DNA of 64,000 nucleotides from an uncultured Candidatus Saccharibacteria bacterium (GCA_927910745.1 CAKMNX010000014.1:1-64000), one strand, 5' to 3'; shown: positions 51,599 to 61,338, counted from the stretch's first letter. A program made the numbers and translations. The notes: generated from the letters alone by a model not told the origin.

Positions 51599-53146
51599 TT
51601 AATACCGCCACTGCGCCATATCACGGTTATAGACATCGATGATGCGCGGCGTTAGCAGGGTAGAGATGTCTGCTGGGGGTAGGCTAGCGGGGCGCTGGCG
51701 CAGGGCGTAGTTGAGCAGTTTGGTATCGGTGTAGCTGAGCCCAGGCGGCAGCGGCTGGCTCAGTAGGCTGGCTTTATCCTTGGTCGAGAGCACAAAGCCC
51801 CACTCGCCAAAGGAAGGCACATTGATACTAAAGGGTGTGATATGCCGCTGGGGCTGGGCGGATGCGACGGTGCTAGCCACCATCGCGAAGGCGTGTGGCG
51901 AAAAGTACGACGATGTTGCTTGGGTGATCATCACGCCACTGGGGCTGAGGATGCGCGCAGCCTGGCGGTAGAATTGCTGCGAGTAGAGCTTGGCCAAGCG
52001 GTCGTTCGATGGGTCGACGAGGTCGATTAGAATGGCATCATACGCCTGGTGTGTATTGAAGGCAAATAAAAACGCGTCCTCATTGACGACGCGCACCTTG
52101 GGGCTAGCAAGCGAGCGCTTGTTTTGCTCAGTCAGCAGGGGATTGGTATGCGCTAGCTGCGTCATGGCTGGGTCGATATCCACCAGGGTGATGTGCTCTA
52201 CGCTCGGGTACTTAAGGATCTCGCGCGCGAGCAGTCCGTCGCCACCGCCCATAATCAACACGTTTTTAGGCCGCTTGACCGCCGTCATCGCCGCACCAGC
52301 CAGCGTTTCGTGGTAGCGGGCTTCATCCAGGCTAGAGAACTGCAGGTTGTTATTCAGATACAGGCGTAGATCCTGCTTGTACTTGGTGAGGACAATCTTT
52401 TGGTAAGCCGACTGCTGGTAGAGGATAACCGGGTCTTTATAGGCCTTGGTATCAATGCGATGCTCCAGCCAGCTGGCACCAAAGAATAGCCCCAGCAGCA
52501 GAATGGTTGCTACCACACTGGCAGTCAGAAGCCTACGCGAGGTCTTGAGCTGTAATAGAATCAGCACTGCCACGGCGATGTTAAGCGTGGCGATCAAGTA
52601 GGTGCTGCGCATCAAGCCAAGACTTGGTAATAGGAAGAGCGGGAAGATTAGCGAAGCCACCAGCGCGCCAAAGTAATCGATCGCCAGCACCTTGCTAAGC
52701 AGCTCCACCGAAGACGGTCGGCCGTAGCGTGTAAACATCTTGACGAGTAGCGGAATTTCCAGGCCAATCAGCACACCAATCACCAGGCTAATCAGCGCAA
52801 ACACCGGCCAGTGCAGCTTGCTCAAGCTAAAGGCACTGTAGAGCAGCAGCACCGAATTACCACCCACCAACCCGAGCAGGATTTCATTCACGGCGAAGCT
52901 TGTGGCTGGGTGCCAGCGAATATGTCGCACCAGTAGCGACCCCACCCCCATGCCAAAGAGGGTTATACCAGTTGCCAGGCTAAAACTCAGGATTGAATCA
53001 CCCACTAGGTATGAGGCAGCCGTACCCAGGATGAGCTCGTAGATGAGTCCGCCAATTGCCACGAGGAGCGCTGCCGCAAACAGCGCGATATTTTCTTTGT
53101 TGGTGATACGCTTGGTGTCTGGTGGCGTGACGCGAGTATGTGCCAT
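51599..53146 (-). CDS. speE: Membrane-fused spermidine synthase (polyamine aminopropyltransferase)
   Basis: This 515-aa protein has residues about 20-225 forming seven or so membrane helices, followed by a complete SpeE domain: LYLNNNLQFSSLDEARYHETL (active-site Gln/Asp/Tyr/His-Glu), VLIMGGGDGLLAREILKY (SAM-binding loop), LVDIDPAM, and AILIDLVDPSND (the catalytic-type Asp). It transfers aminopropyl from decarboxylated SAM to a diamine. It is coded after speD and a DUF4178 protein on the same strand (30 nt gap), forming a polyamine operon. N-terminal membrane fusions of SpeE are known in several phyla. Confidence 0.92.
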   Translation of the reverse strand: MAHTRVTPPDTKRITNKENIALFAAALLVAIGGLIYELILGTAASYLVGDSILSFSLATGITLFGMGVGSLLVRHIRWHPATSFAVNEILLGLVGGNSVLLLYSAFSLSKLHWPVFALISLVIGVLIGLEIPLLVKMFTRYGRPSSVELLSKVLAIDYFGALVASLIFPLFLLPSLGLMRSTYLIATLNIAVAVLILLQLKTSRRLLTASVVATILLLGLFFGASWLEHRIDTKAYKDPVILYQQSAYQKIVLTKYKQDLRLYLNNNLQFSSLDEARYHETLAGAAMTAVKRPKNVLIMGGGDGLLAREILKYPSVEHITLVDIDPAMTQLAHTNPLLTEQNKRSLASPKVRVVNEDAFLFAFNTHQAYDAILIDLVDPSNDRLAKLYSQQFYRQAARILSPSGVMITQATSSYFSPHAFAMVASTVASAQPQRHITPFSINVPSFGEWGFVLSTKDKASLLSQPLPPGLSYTDTKLLNYALRQRPASLPPADISTLLTPRIIDVYNRDMAQWRY

Positions 53147-53176
53147 AGTGTCTTCTATATGCCTCCCACACCCAGG

Positions 53177-53881
53177 TTATTTACCGATGCCGCCACTGCC
53201 GCCGCCATAGACGCTGCGCCCGTGGTAGGTGCCGGTGCCGTGCGAATCATCATGGCCAAAGAACTCATCGTAAATGGCAAATAGCAGCGCACCAACAAAG
53301 CTGATAATCATCACCCAGCGCCAAAATAGCGGCCAGTTGCGCGGGCGAATAAGCCGGCCGAATAGCTCCTTTTGCTGCGCATCGGACAAGGGTGTTTTGC
53401 GGTAAACATCGTACTCACGCCGGTTGTATTTTTCTACCGTGTAGGTGGTGGTGGCGCTCGTTTCGGCATCGGTGTAGTGCAGGCTAGCGTAGGCCATTGG
53501 TTCACCCTCGAAGACCTGGTAGGCGTTCTTACCGTGGATGGCCATAATGATGCCTTCGCCAGCCTCTGCAACAGTAATGGTTTGCACCGTGCCATCCTCG
53601 AGTGTAATGGTAAACTCATTGCCAGCAGCGAGGTGCTCTGGCTCAAGCCGCTGGGCAAACCGCACTGGCTCATAGAGCGACACAACCTTGCTATCGTGGT
53701 CGTACTCTACCCAGCTGTCGTAATTTTCGAGGCCCGTCAGCTCCCATTCTTCCCAGTAGGAGGTTTGCTTGGTCTCGGGGTTTTCTTCTTTAAACAACAG
53801 GCAACCCACCGCGCGGAAGTTGGTTCGCTTGCCGCGCAGGACATCGTTGATTTTGAGGCGAGCTTTGGTGCGTTTGGTCAT
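53177..53881 (-). CDS. DUF4178-type protein of the polyamine operon
   Basis: This 234-aa protein has a beta-rich soluble domain (GKRTNFRAVGCLLFKEENPETK ... YWEEWELTGLENYDSWVEYDHDSKV), a later repeat-like beta stretch, one membrane helix (WPLFWRWVMIISFVGALLFAIY) and a Gly/His-rich tail. DUF4178 proteins are often next to SpeD/SpeE, which supports this name. Its ATG overlaps the speD stop (ATGA). It probably anchors or regulates the aminopropyltransferase at the membrane. Confidence 0.72.
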   Translation of the reverse strand: MTKRTKARLKINDVLRGKRTNFRAVGCLLFKEENPETKQTSYWEEWELTGLENYDSWVEYDHDSKVVSLYEPVRFAQRLEPEHLAAGNEFTITLEDGTVQTITVAEAGEGIIMAIHGKNAYQVFEGEPMAYASLHYTDAETSATTTYTVEKYNRREYDVYRKTPLSDAQQKELFGRLIRPRNWPLFWRWVMIISFVGALLFAIYDEFFGHDDSHGTGTYHGRSVYGGGSGGIGK

Positions 53882-54225
53882 AATACAGCGCTTTCGATCG
53901 TTATAGTGTTGGTATAAAATGCGTCTGCAATGGCTTGGCGGAGAGTCTCGATTGTATCCTTGCTTAAGGGCCGGCATGTGGCAATACTGAGGTACGCTCC
54001 GCAGCTCTCGGGCCAGGTGTGGATGGTGGCGTGCGACTCAGCAAGCAGCAGCGACACACTCACGCCTTGCGGCGAGAACTGATGTGAGACAGACTCGAGC
54101 GCGTGCAGGCCAGCCAGCTCGGCAAGTGTGTGCACCGTCTTTTCGGCATACGCAAGGTCATCCAGCCGCGTGGCATCTGCCTGGCGAATCGTAAAAATCA
54201 GTGCTTGTACCTGCTCCATTTGCAT
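53878..54225 (-). CDS. speD: S-adenosylmethionine decarboxylase proenzyme (SpeD/SpeH type)
   Basis: This 115-aa small prokaryotic AdoMetDC self-cleaves to make the pyruvoyl group. The motif LLAESHATIHTWPESCGAYLSIATC contains the Glu-Ser cleavage site, the processing His and the Cys. First gene of the speD-DUF4178-speE operon. The start is at ATG 54225: TGG-TATAAT (54241-54236) is 10 nt upstream; ATG 54219 is a close alternative. Confidence 0.92.
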   Translation of the reverse strand: MQMEQVQALIFTIRQADATRLDDLAYAEKTVHTLAELAGLHALESVSHQFSPQGVSVSLLLAESHATIHTWPESCGAYLSIATCRPLSKDTIETLRQAIADAFYTNTITIESAVL

Positions 54226-54285
54226 CGTATACGCTATTATACCACTCTTGATGCGAGAGAGCGAACTAGCTATGCTCATACCAAA

Positions 54286-54312
54286 AAACCAGCCAGAGTG
54301 GCTGGCTGGTTT
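54286..54312 (-). terminator. Intrinsic terminator of the 54331 gene
   Basis: AAACCAGCCA (54286-54295) and TGGCTGGTTT (54303-54312), 10-bp stem; TTTTTTGG follows on the minus strand. Confidence 0.85.
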
Positions 54313-54330
54313 ATTACAGCGCATGAATAG

Positions 54331-55008
54331 TTATGGCTCGAGAGTGTGCTGTGGCACGCCGGAGCTTGGCTCGTGCGAGTTGATTGTCAGTGGTATAACA
54401 AAACCCTGGTATTGCGCGAGTGTTACGACGTCTCCAGGCTGTAGCTCGTCGTGGGTGTCGCCATCGGTCAGGTAGAGCTCCGCAACGCGGGCCGATGCAA
54501 CATTAGTCACGCCATCTTGCTCGGGCTTGGTATGGAATGCATCTGCTTCGGCGAGTGTAGCGATGTGCCGGTCTACCACACTACCGATGCTGTCGCCATC
54601 CTCAACCGGCCGTGTAGTAATATTGCTTAGCTCAACCGGTGGCTGGGGCTCCTGAGTAACCTGGCCTGCCTCGTAGGCTTCGCGCTGGCTGAGGTAAGCG
54701 CTATACGCATCGACTAGCCGGGTAGCTTGCTCTTCGGGGGTGGGTTGATGCTCAGCGGCAGAAGGGCGCTGACCGCAGTTATCTTTTGACTGTAAAGCAA
54801 TGAACCCTGTTGTTAGTCCTAGCACTGCAGCGGCTCCAAGAAGGCCTCGTCGTGAGATGTCATTATTCTTTGAGTGCTGTGACTCAGGCTGTGTAGCAGG
54901 ATCTTCTACCGAGTAAGGATAGTTGCTGCCACCATATTTTTCATAGTTGGGTGCTGATGAAGAATGTGGGGCTTTTTTACCCCTGTATTTTCTCTGTTGT
55001 GTATTCAT
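54331..55008 (-). CDS. Exported protein with SRRG-type N-terminus
   Basis: This 225-aa protein has a polar, Ser/Tyr-rich N-terminus, then ISRRGLLGAAAVLGLTTGFIAL (twin Arg plus a hydrophobic segment), a Pro-rich linker and a domain containing VEDGDSIGSVVDRHI ... LQPGDVVTLAQYQ, which resembles a LysM peptidoglycan-binding fold. The same SRRG-L/A-L start occurs in the HExxH protein at 13615. The start is at 55008: TATAGT (55023-55018) is 9 nt upstream, next to an ACAGAGGT octamer. Function unknown. Confidence 0.62.
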   Translation of the reverse strand: MNTQQRKYRGKKAPHSSSAPNYEKYGGSNYPYSVEDPATQPESQHSKNNDISRRGLLGAAAVLGLTTGFIALQSKDNCGQRPSAAEHQPTPEEQATRLVDAYSAYLSQREAYEAGQVTQEPQPPVELSNITTRPVEDGDSIGSVVDRHIATLAEADAFHTKPEQDGVTNVASARVAELYLTDGDTHDELQPGDVVTLAQYQGFVIPLTINSHEPSSGVPQHTLEP

Positions 55009-55437
55009 AGTCCATTCACTATACAACAGAGGTCGCAAAAAGGGAAGAGGAAAATGGCAAAATAACGCACAATATTGCATAATGTGCTCAAAAACAGGGG
55101 TAATAACATATAATACACAATATTATACATAATGATGCAATAATATAGCTTACTGTAAATACCGAGACGCCCTCATTTTATAGCCCAGTAGCTTACTTCA
55201 CACCCTTTTTTGATGCTAGCTCAGCTACATAATAATGAATGCCTTTCTAGAATATTCACCCCTTTAGTGCGAGAGCGCGGCGCTTAGTATAGAGACGAAT
55301 CATCATATCTCATCGAATAAAACGGCAGGCATAAATGAGAGTATATACAGAGGTTATGAGCCAAAAATAGAACAAATACCATAAATTTGCCGTTTTTGAG
55401 GTATTTCTGCCGCGAATGCCATGCTACAATAGGGTGT
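55009..55437. other. AT-rich intergenic region of 429 bp
   Basis: No coding frame is convincing. It holds two ACAGAGGT octamers (55026, 55347), copy 5 of the 23-bp element (55236) and the -10 of the next gene (TGC-TACAAT, 55425-55430). ATATTATACATAATGATGCAATA-like stretches repeat without a clear unit. Confidence 0.45.
55236..55258. repeat. Copy 5 of the 23-bp element
   Basis: TGAATGC-N9-ATATTCA. The minus strand reads GTGAATAT first. The most degenerate arm of the five, but spacing is the same. Confidence 0.5.
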
Positions 55438-56046
55438 ATGAGATCTACTCGAACTATCCAAATTGTGAATATTACTGGGCGAGAACTCGCCGGCAAATCA
55501 TCAACAATTCGTGAGCTAATGCCGCGGCTGGGTGCCGGGGTTGTTTTGTTTCGTCCGAGCGATGTCTTGCGCGAATATGCCGCGAGCCATCATATTACAC
55601 TGCGCAAGCGGAGCGATTATTTGCGCGTGCTGCAGATCATGACGGAGTCTGCGCCGAGCTTACTGGCCGACCGGGCACTGGAGCTGCTTGAGCGGCCTGG
55701 TGTGGAGCTGGTGGTGCTCGATGGCCTGCGTGACTACCGCAGTGCTTGCCGTCTCAAGGAGCGACTGGGTAATCGCTACCGGACGGTGGTGCTCACAGCG
55801 CCAGATGAACTCCGCTATGAGCGCTTTAAGGGAGTGGCCGAGGCCAGGCGGCGTGCTGGGCGTGATGCAGCGGTGATTCAGAGCTTCGAAGAATTTATGC
55901 GTGATGGCGAGGACGACATGGATAGCATGCAGCAATTCCCAGCGGTGCTGGCCAGCCACGATCTAACGCCTGGTGGCCCGATTGACACGAGCACCTATCC
56001 ATCGGCTATTGCAGTGGCAGATGAGATTATCAGCTACTTGGCGTAG
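55438..56046 (+). CDS. P-loop nucleotide kinase-like protein
   Basis: This 202-aa protein has the P-loop ITGRELAGKSSTIREL (GxxxxGKS), a DVLREYAASHHITLRKRSDYLRVL lid-like helix, the Walker-B-like strand LVVLDGLRDYRSA and a basic helix (RYERFKGVAEARRRAGRD). Its layout is like dephospho-CoA or adenylate-type kinases of the AAA_17/AAA_18 group. Substrate unknown. Leaderless start: TGC-TACAAT, 7 nt before ATG 55438. Confidence 0.7.
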   Translation: MRSTRTIQIVNITGRELAGKSSTIRELMPRLGAGVVLFRPSDVLREYAASHHITLRKRSDYLRVLQIMTESAPSLLADRALELLERPGVELVVLDGLRDYRSACRLKERLGNRYRTVVLTAPDELRYERFKGVAEARRRAGRDAAVIQSFEEFMRDGEDDMDSMQQFPAVLASHDLTPGGPIDTSTYPSAIAVADEIISYLA

Positions 56047-56148
56047 AGTAATCCAGATCAGGCAGTGAATGCGGGTGGGCGATCATGTATCGACAAAACA
56101 CAGTAATACCATCTGTACTCTCCAAGACGCTTATGTTATGATGAAGGC

Positions 56149-56625
56149 ATGAATAAGCGAGGGTTTACGCTAGTCGAGATTTTGACAGTGGTGGCGATAC
56201 TAGCGATCTTGGTGTCGGCGTCGATTGTGGGGTATGGTGCGTGGCGTCAGCGTGCAGCCCAGACAGAGCTCGTGAGTGATCTGCGGGCTGCCGCCGCGGC
56301 AATGACAGCCTATAGGACGTTTTATAATGGCTATCCTACATCGCTCCCAGCCGATTATAATAAGAGTGAGAATGTGACAGCGACACTCAAATACGTCGCA
56401 TCGGCAACATACTGCATAGAGGCAACGACGCGCACCACTCGGGGGCTTGTTTATCATATGAAGGGCTCAGAGAGCGAGCCCAAAGAGGGTGGATGTGATG
56501 CCTATCACGCGCAATCTGGCGAGAATGAGTCGCAAGCGACCGATGGTGTGCTGCGCTACTGTCATGTGATCCGTGTGGTTGAACCGACCAAGCCAGCGGC
56601 GTGTGAGCCAGAGCTTCAAAGATAA
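56149..56625 (+). CDS. Type IV pilin-like protein (prepilin)
   Basis: This 158-aa protein has a prepilin N-terminus, MNKRGFTLVEILTVVAILAIL: short basic leader, cleavage at G-F, Glu5, then the hydrophobic helix. The globular domain contains Cys in YCIEATT, GGCDAY, RYCHVI and AACEP, likely two disulfides. Type IV pili are known in Saccharibacteria and help in surface attachment or DNA uptake. No other pilus genes are in this window. TATGAT (56137-56142) is 6 nt before the ATG. Confidence 0.9.
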   Translation: MNKRGFTLVEILTVVAILAILVSASIVGYGAWRQRAAQTELVSDLRAAAAAMTAYRTFYNGYPTSLPADYNKSENVTATLKYVASATYCIEATTRTTRGLVYHMKGSESEPKEGGCDAYHAQSGENESQATDGVLRYCHVIRVVEPTKPAACEPELQR

Positions 56626-56723
56626 GGTTCTGTATCAATAAAAAGCTAAATTGGAAATTGATTCTTTACGAACTATATATCCTGTTAGTCAAGATGACAA
56701 TAAATTAGCTATTGTATTTTATA

Positions 56724-57332
56724 CTACAGATCAATCACCTCACCCCGGTCGATTGGCTTGTTGGCTGTGCGATGCCCATGTATACGACGGCGCACGGTGC
56801 GGCGCAGCTCGATAGCATTGGCGAGGAGAATGATACCATTAACCAGTGCATAGCCACCAACGATTTGGACAAAAAGCTGAGCGCTGCCCACTGGGAAGAG
56901 CCAGAGGACGAAGCTCACGACCACACCGATCACGCCAGACATGAGCCAGAGCGCTCGCGTACGGCTCCCAGCAGGGAAGATGCGGCTGAGTATAAGGTCG
57001 ATGAGGCTGCGGAGCATCACTACCCAGCCAAGTACAAAGCTGAGTGTCGCCACACTAACCCGAGGGTTGGCAAGCATCACCGCGCCAAGCAGAATAAGCA
57101 GCGCACCTGCCACCACGAGAAATGCCTTGGCTTGGCCGTCTGCTACTTGTAAACCACGCACTAGCTGTGATAATCCCCAGACGATAATCAAAATTGCGAG
57201 AACCGTCATCGAAACAGTGAGCGTCACTGCTGGCATCGCAAGCGAGACGCCACCAAAGATAATCAACGACAGGCTCATGATAATAATCACCCACCACGCA
57301 CCAATAATATGTCTTTTGAGTTGTTCGATCAT
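56724..57332 (-). CDS. HdeD-family (DUF308) membrane protein
   Basis: This 202-aa protein has six membrane helices in two repeats of three: WWVIIIMSLSLIIFGGVSLAMP, VLAILIIVWGLSQLVRGL, FLVVAGALLILLGAVML, and then a second set. This is the layout of DUF308/HdeD proteins, linked to acid resistance in E. coli, elsewhere uncharacterised. AAGGAGG precedes the ATG. Confidence 0.82.
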   Translation of the reverse strand: MIEQLKRHIIGAWWVIIIMSLSLIIFGGVSLAMPAVTLTVSMTVLAILIIVWGLSQLVRGLQVADGQAKAFLVVAGALLILLGAVMLANPRVSVATLSFVLGWVVMLRSLIDLILSRIFPAGSRTRALWLMSGVIGVVVSFVLWLFPVGSAQLFVQIVGGYALVNGIILLANAIELRRTVRRRIHGHRTANKPIDRGEVIDL

Positions 57333-57438
57333 ACATGCCTCCTTATTCTTCTAGTGTAGATGATGGCGGAGTAATCTGCAATTAATAGGTGAGGCTATGA
57401 ACTATCCACCACTGTAGAGATGGTATAATGCTCGAGCA

Positions 57439-59040
57439 CTAGTCGCGGGCAAACTGCATCAGCACCAGTGGGTCGCCGGTGACGGAGCGCAGCGTGTAGG
57501 CGCTGGGTAGTGTTGGGGTGGTGGTTGCGGTCGAGCTGCTATAGTAGAGAACGTTGATTTTTTTGGCATCGGTAAAGGGCTGAGTAGTGTCGGCTATCTT
57601 GCGGTAGGTGGTGCTCCCCTCGAGTGGTGCGTAGCCGCCCATCAGCGGCCCACCCACATAGGCCATGTAGATGGGGCAATGTGACTGCGCTTGCTCGAGA
57701 TAATAGCTCATCTCTATGGCAATGTACGGGTCGGCCGCAAGGATGACGCTCCCATCGCGGCAAGTGCCAAGCTGAGCAGCGATCTGCTTCACATTGGGCC
57801 GTTCATCACGCTGGAAGTTGAAGTTGCCTTGCAGCGATAGCTGCACCATGCCATAAACCATAATGACTGGCAAGAGCACCAAGAGAGCAGTCGACACAGC
57901 CTTGTGCCAGCGCAGTGGCGAACGATGCAGGGCTGCGCAGGCCGAATAGAGGACGACACTCGCAACGGCAATACCACTAATCGCCACATGAGCAAGATAG
58001 CGCTCGACATACATTGGGGCGGATAGCGACACGACGACTAGTGCCGCAACAGGCACGCCCACATGAGCAAGCAATAGCCAGGCAAGCTCGGGATGCGGCA
58101 ACGAACGCATTGCACGAGGCCACGCCCACGCAACGGCACAGATAATAATCAGGACAAGTTGCGACGACACAACGCCTAGCAACCAAGAGGGCTTATAAAT
58201 CATATTGAAGGATGCGATGCCGAGCAAATTCTGCAGATTCATCGGCTGGCCAATCTCGGCTAAGGCACCATTGCCAATCTGCCCCAAGAAGGTCGGTAGC
58301 CATGGCAAGAACAACATAAAGCTCACGACATATGTCCAAAGCCACGGCAACTTCCACCACTGTTGTAAGCCTTGGCGGCGGTAGGTCATAACCATCAGCC
58401 AGAGCAGCTGAGCCAGCCAGAGTAGGGCGCTATAATACAACGTCCCCATGCCGAAGGCGACAAGCACCGCATAGAGCATCCAGTCGCGCCAACGGTCGTC
58501 GTGCCAGGCGCGTGCCAGTACAGCGGTGGCGCTCACACCGATGAGTGACCCCAAAGCATACATCCGTATCTCAAAGCCGTAGCGCATCAGCAGCGGTGTG
58601 CCAATTAGTGTAAGGAGTGCATACCCCGCGGCGCGCTTACCAAACCAGCGCCGTACGAAACACCCCATACCAACCATCGCGCCGCCATAGCAGAGGATAC
58701 TAAAGGCGCGCAGGGCTGCCTCGCTATAACCCCATACGCTGGCCCAGAGCTTAAGGATAAGATAGTAGAGCGGCGGGTGTGTATCGATACTAGTGAGGCG
58801 GATGAGATCTCCAATTGGCTGCTTGGCGAGCCACACCGAATATGCCTCATCAAACCATACACTTTGCTGGCTGCCAATCCACCAGCACAGCGCCATCGCC
58901 ACCAGTGGCGCTACCACAATGGCAATACAAAACCAATGGCGTCGTACTTTGCAGGCAAGAGGAGATAGTCGATTAACAAAAATAAAGGCGGGCTTCTTGA
59001 CCCGAGCGGCAGATTGTTGCCGCGCTAGTTGCTTACTCAT
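57439..59040 (-). CDS. GT-C glycosyltransferase (ArnT/PMT-like)
   Basis: This 533-aa protein has about 11 membrane helices. The first extracytoplasmic loop reads VWFDEAYSVWLAKQ with the Asp-Glu pair typical of GT-C enzymes. DTHPPLYYLILKLWASVWG follows, as in PMT_2/ArnT. A soluble C-terminal domain is present. It would transfer a sugar from a polyprenyl-phosphate donor to an envelope acceptor. A -10 (TACTAT, 59053-59048) is 7 nt upstream of the ATG. Confidence 0.85.
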   Translation of the reverse strand: MSKQLARQQSAARVKKPAFIFVNRLSPLACKVRRHWFCIAIVVAPLVAMALCWWIGSQQSVWFDEAYSVWLAKQPIGDLIRLTSIDTHPPLYYLILKLWASVWGYSEAALRAFSILCYGGAMVGMGCFVRRWFGKRAAGYALLTLIGTPLLMRYGFEIRMYALGSLIGVSATAVLARAWHDDRWRDWMLYAVLVAFGMGTLYYSALLWLAQLLWLMVMTYRRQGLQQWWKLPWLWTYVVSFMLFLPWLPTFLGQIGNGALAEIGQPMNLQNLLGIASFNMIYKPSWLLGVVSSQLVLIIICAVAWAWPRAMRSLPHPELAWLLLAHVGVPVAALVVVSLSAPMYVERYLAHVAISGIAVASVVLYSACAALHRSPLRWHKAVSTALLVLLPVIMVYGMVQLSLQGNFNFQRDERPNVKQIAAQLGTCRDGSVILAADPYIAIEMSYYLEQAQSHCPIYMAYVGGPLMGGYAPLEGSTTYRKIADTTQPFTDAKKINVLYYSSSTATTTPTLPSAYTLRSVTGDPLVLMQFARD

Positions 59041-59117
59041 ATCTTTTATAGTACCGATTTGTTGGCAAAAAATCCACTAGCAAAGCCATAATCATCCGTG
59101 GTACAATACCACTATAC

Positions 59118-59194
59118 GTACCCGTAGCTCAGCTGGATAGAGCGTTGGTTTCCGGAACCAAAGGTCGCAGGTTCGAACCCTGCCGGGTATACCA
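59118..59194 (+). tRNA. tRNA-Arg (CCG anticodon)
   Basis: Acceptor GTACCCG/CGGGTAT (G1-U72 wobble), D arm GCTC-AGCTGGATA-GAGC, anticodon arm TTGGT-TTCCGGA-ACCAA giving CCG, T arm GCAGG-TTCGAAC-CCTGC; A73 and encoded CCA. A TACAAT -10 sits at 59102-59107, 10 nt upstream. Confidence 0.95.
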
Positions 59195-59203
59195 TAGATA
59201 ATT

Positions 59204-59230
59204 GAGGCTCGCGCGGCCTCTGTTTTTTTT
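59204..59230 (+). terminator. Terminator of tRNA-Arg
   Basis: GAGGC (59204-59208), 7-nt loop, GCCTC (59216-59220), then TG and a T8 run. Confidence 0.85.
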
Positions 59231-59313
59231 ATGGGAGATGTATAGTAAGACGAGTTAATTAATGGGATAGATCAATGAAACAAAAGAAGGTCTATCTCTC
59301 TAGCTGACCCCTG

Positions 59314-60475
59314 TTAGCGTGGAATAATCTTCATCAAAAACTTTGTCTTGACGGCAAGGTAGATAAGCGCAAGTGCACTGACGGATAAGGCAAAGTTGGC
59401 CGGGATCTCGTGGAAACGATCGACCGACGTAAAATAAAAAATCGCTAATATAATAATCTGGTGCCACAAAGAGATGTATGATGAGAATAACGAACGCATG
59501 CACCGTATACACATAGAGCGAATTATGGCCAAACGGCAGCAAAATCCAGCCTAGCCACTGCTTGATACGATCCTCGAACCGCCGAAACAGCATAAAGAAC
59601 CCAGCAAACCAGAGCCACGACAGAGCAAGCCGAGGCAGTGGTAGGTCGAGCTTGAGGAACTGATTGTCGAGTGCAGTATCGGCCGCGGCAAGCGCTTGAT
59701 GAAAGCCATCGCCCAGCCCATGTGCCACAAAAGTGACGTATGCGTCGGTAAAGAGTGTGAGGATGAAGAGCGTTGCAATACTGCGCTTGATGATGCGTCG
59801 ACGGCGCAGCGGCCACGATTGCCAGCGTGCAGTAATCTCTGGTAGGTAGTAGCCCAGGGCAAAGGCCATGAAAAATAGCACCTGCCAGGTGAGCGGTTGG
59901 TATAGTTCACTGACTGGCCGTGGTGTTAGCGCCCACACCAGTAGGCTGAGTCCTAGCACGATATACCACTTGCCGCGCCGCAGTAGCCAGAGCGCGCCTG
60001 GTGCTACCGCAATAAACAGTGCATACAGGCGCAAATAGTCCGCCCAGCCGTAGAATTGCTGTAAGGTAATAATATCCCACGCCAGGCCAAGCCAATTACC
60101 GTCGGGCAGCGGTAGTGGCAACTTGACACCTTTATTATCAATAAAAAACCAACTAATCAGGAGCGATAGTATCGTCACGATAATGCTCGTGAGGTAGAGC
60201 ATACCAGCCCGTTTCCAGAGCAAGCGCGTCGCTGTCATGAGGGGCTGTGTGCGGAGCTTGGCACCACGCACAATGCCCAAGACAAGGCCGGATATAATGA
60301 AGAACCCTTCGGCTGCCGAGACAGCGAGACGACTGTCGCCGGTGAGGAAAGTGAGACCATTGGGGAAGTAGGTGAGATGGTCAAGAATGATGATAACCAA
60401 AAACCACCCGCGCATGAGGTCGAGACTAACGATGCGCCCAACAGAGGACGCGCTGGCTTTTGGTTGGGTTGTCAC
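59314..60475 (-). CDS. Polytopic acyltransferase (OpgC / Acyl_transf_3-like), one frameshift near 59436
   Basis: About 387 aa, ten membrane helices. The N-terminal motif SLDLMRGWFLVIIILDHLTYFP has the RG..H arrangement of the acyltransferase 3/OpgC group. After YYIS the reading changes in an A6 run (59436-59441 on the plus strand). Removing one base gives SDFYFTSVDRFHEIPANFALSV and a last membrane helix ending KIIPR at 59314. Start is GTG 60475 with TATACT (60489-60484) 8 nt upstream. It probably acylates an envelope polysaccharide; it lies next to the glycosyltransferase. Confidence 0.78.
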
Positions 60476-60612
60476 AATGATCTAGTATAGCAGATTTGCT
60501 AAAAGTACGCTTAAGATTGTCTAATGTTGTGGTGAGAAAATATGGACCCGAGGTCTGGATATCCAATACTGATGACTCTATGGTCTAAAAAACTGAGGGG
60601 CATAGCGACACG

Positions 60613-61338
60613 CTAGCGTGGTCGCTTGCTCGCAACAGTACGTGCCTTGGTGGCAAAGGTGTCATCGATGAGGACAGAGGGCGCAAATTCACCATAGCGC
60701 CGCGATACTGCTTGCTCGATCAGGAAGTCGGCAATGCGTGGATTCTTAGGTAGAATTGAGCCATGGAGGTAGGTGCCGATCACATTGCGGTAGCGCGCAC
60801 CTTCGGTTTGGTCGGTACCATTGTTGCCCGCCCCGCGCGATACGATACCTAGGGGTGGCACGCTGTGCCCAAGGGTTGTGAGGCCGCTGTGGTTCTCATA
60901 GCCAATGACTTCGCCAAAGTCGCTGCTGGCAGTGACGATATTGCCAATCAGGCGCTGCTCGCCAGCGACTGTCTCGATATCAAAGAGGCCAATTCCACGA
61001 ATGATCGCTCCCTGAGTGGTCTTAAAGAATCGCCCAAATAGCTGGTAGAGCCCACACACTACCAGCATCGGCACGCCATCATCAGCGAGGCGCTGCAGGG
61101 TGGGGCCAATCGCTAGTAAATCATCCTGAATGGTAGCTTGGCCAGAGTCTTGGCCACCGCCACCTACAATGATGTCAATATCAGCTGGGAAGGTGTCGCC
61201 AGGGTTGTATTCAACGAGCCGTACGTTGTAGCCATACCACTCGAGCCGTCGCTTGAGCGTGAGGGTATTACCCCAGTCACCATAGATATTCATGGCGTGA
61301 GGGTAGAGTTGGAGGATGGTAATAGTGTTGTCTTTCAT
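60613..61338 (-). CDS. gatD: Lipid II isoglutaminyl synthase, glutaminase subunit
   Basis: This 241-aa class I glutamine amidotransferase domain has the catalytic Cys in PMLVVCGLYQLFG and the His in GTYLHGSILPKNP. The N-terminus (LQLYPHAMNIYGDWGNTLTL) is typical of GatD/CobQ-like proteins. With MurT it amidates the D-Glu of lipid II to isoglutamine. The ATG overlaps the murT stop by 4 nt; ACAGAGGT on the minus strand acts as its Shine-Dalgarno. Confidence 0.92.
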   Translation of the reverse strand: MKDNTITILQLYPHAMNIYGDWGNTLTLKRRLEWYGYNVRLVEYNPGDTFPADIDIIVGGGGQDSGQATIQDDLLAIGPTLQRLADDGVPMLVVCGLYQLFGRFFKTTQGAIIRGIGLFDIETVAGEQRLIGNIVTASSDFGEVIGYENHSGLTTLGHSVPPLGIVSRGAGNNGTDQTEGARYRNVIGTYLHGSILPKNPRIADFLIEQAVSRRYGEFAPSVLIDDTFATKARTVASKRPR

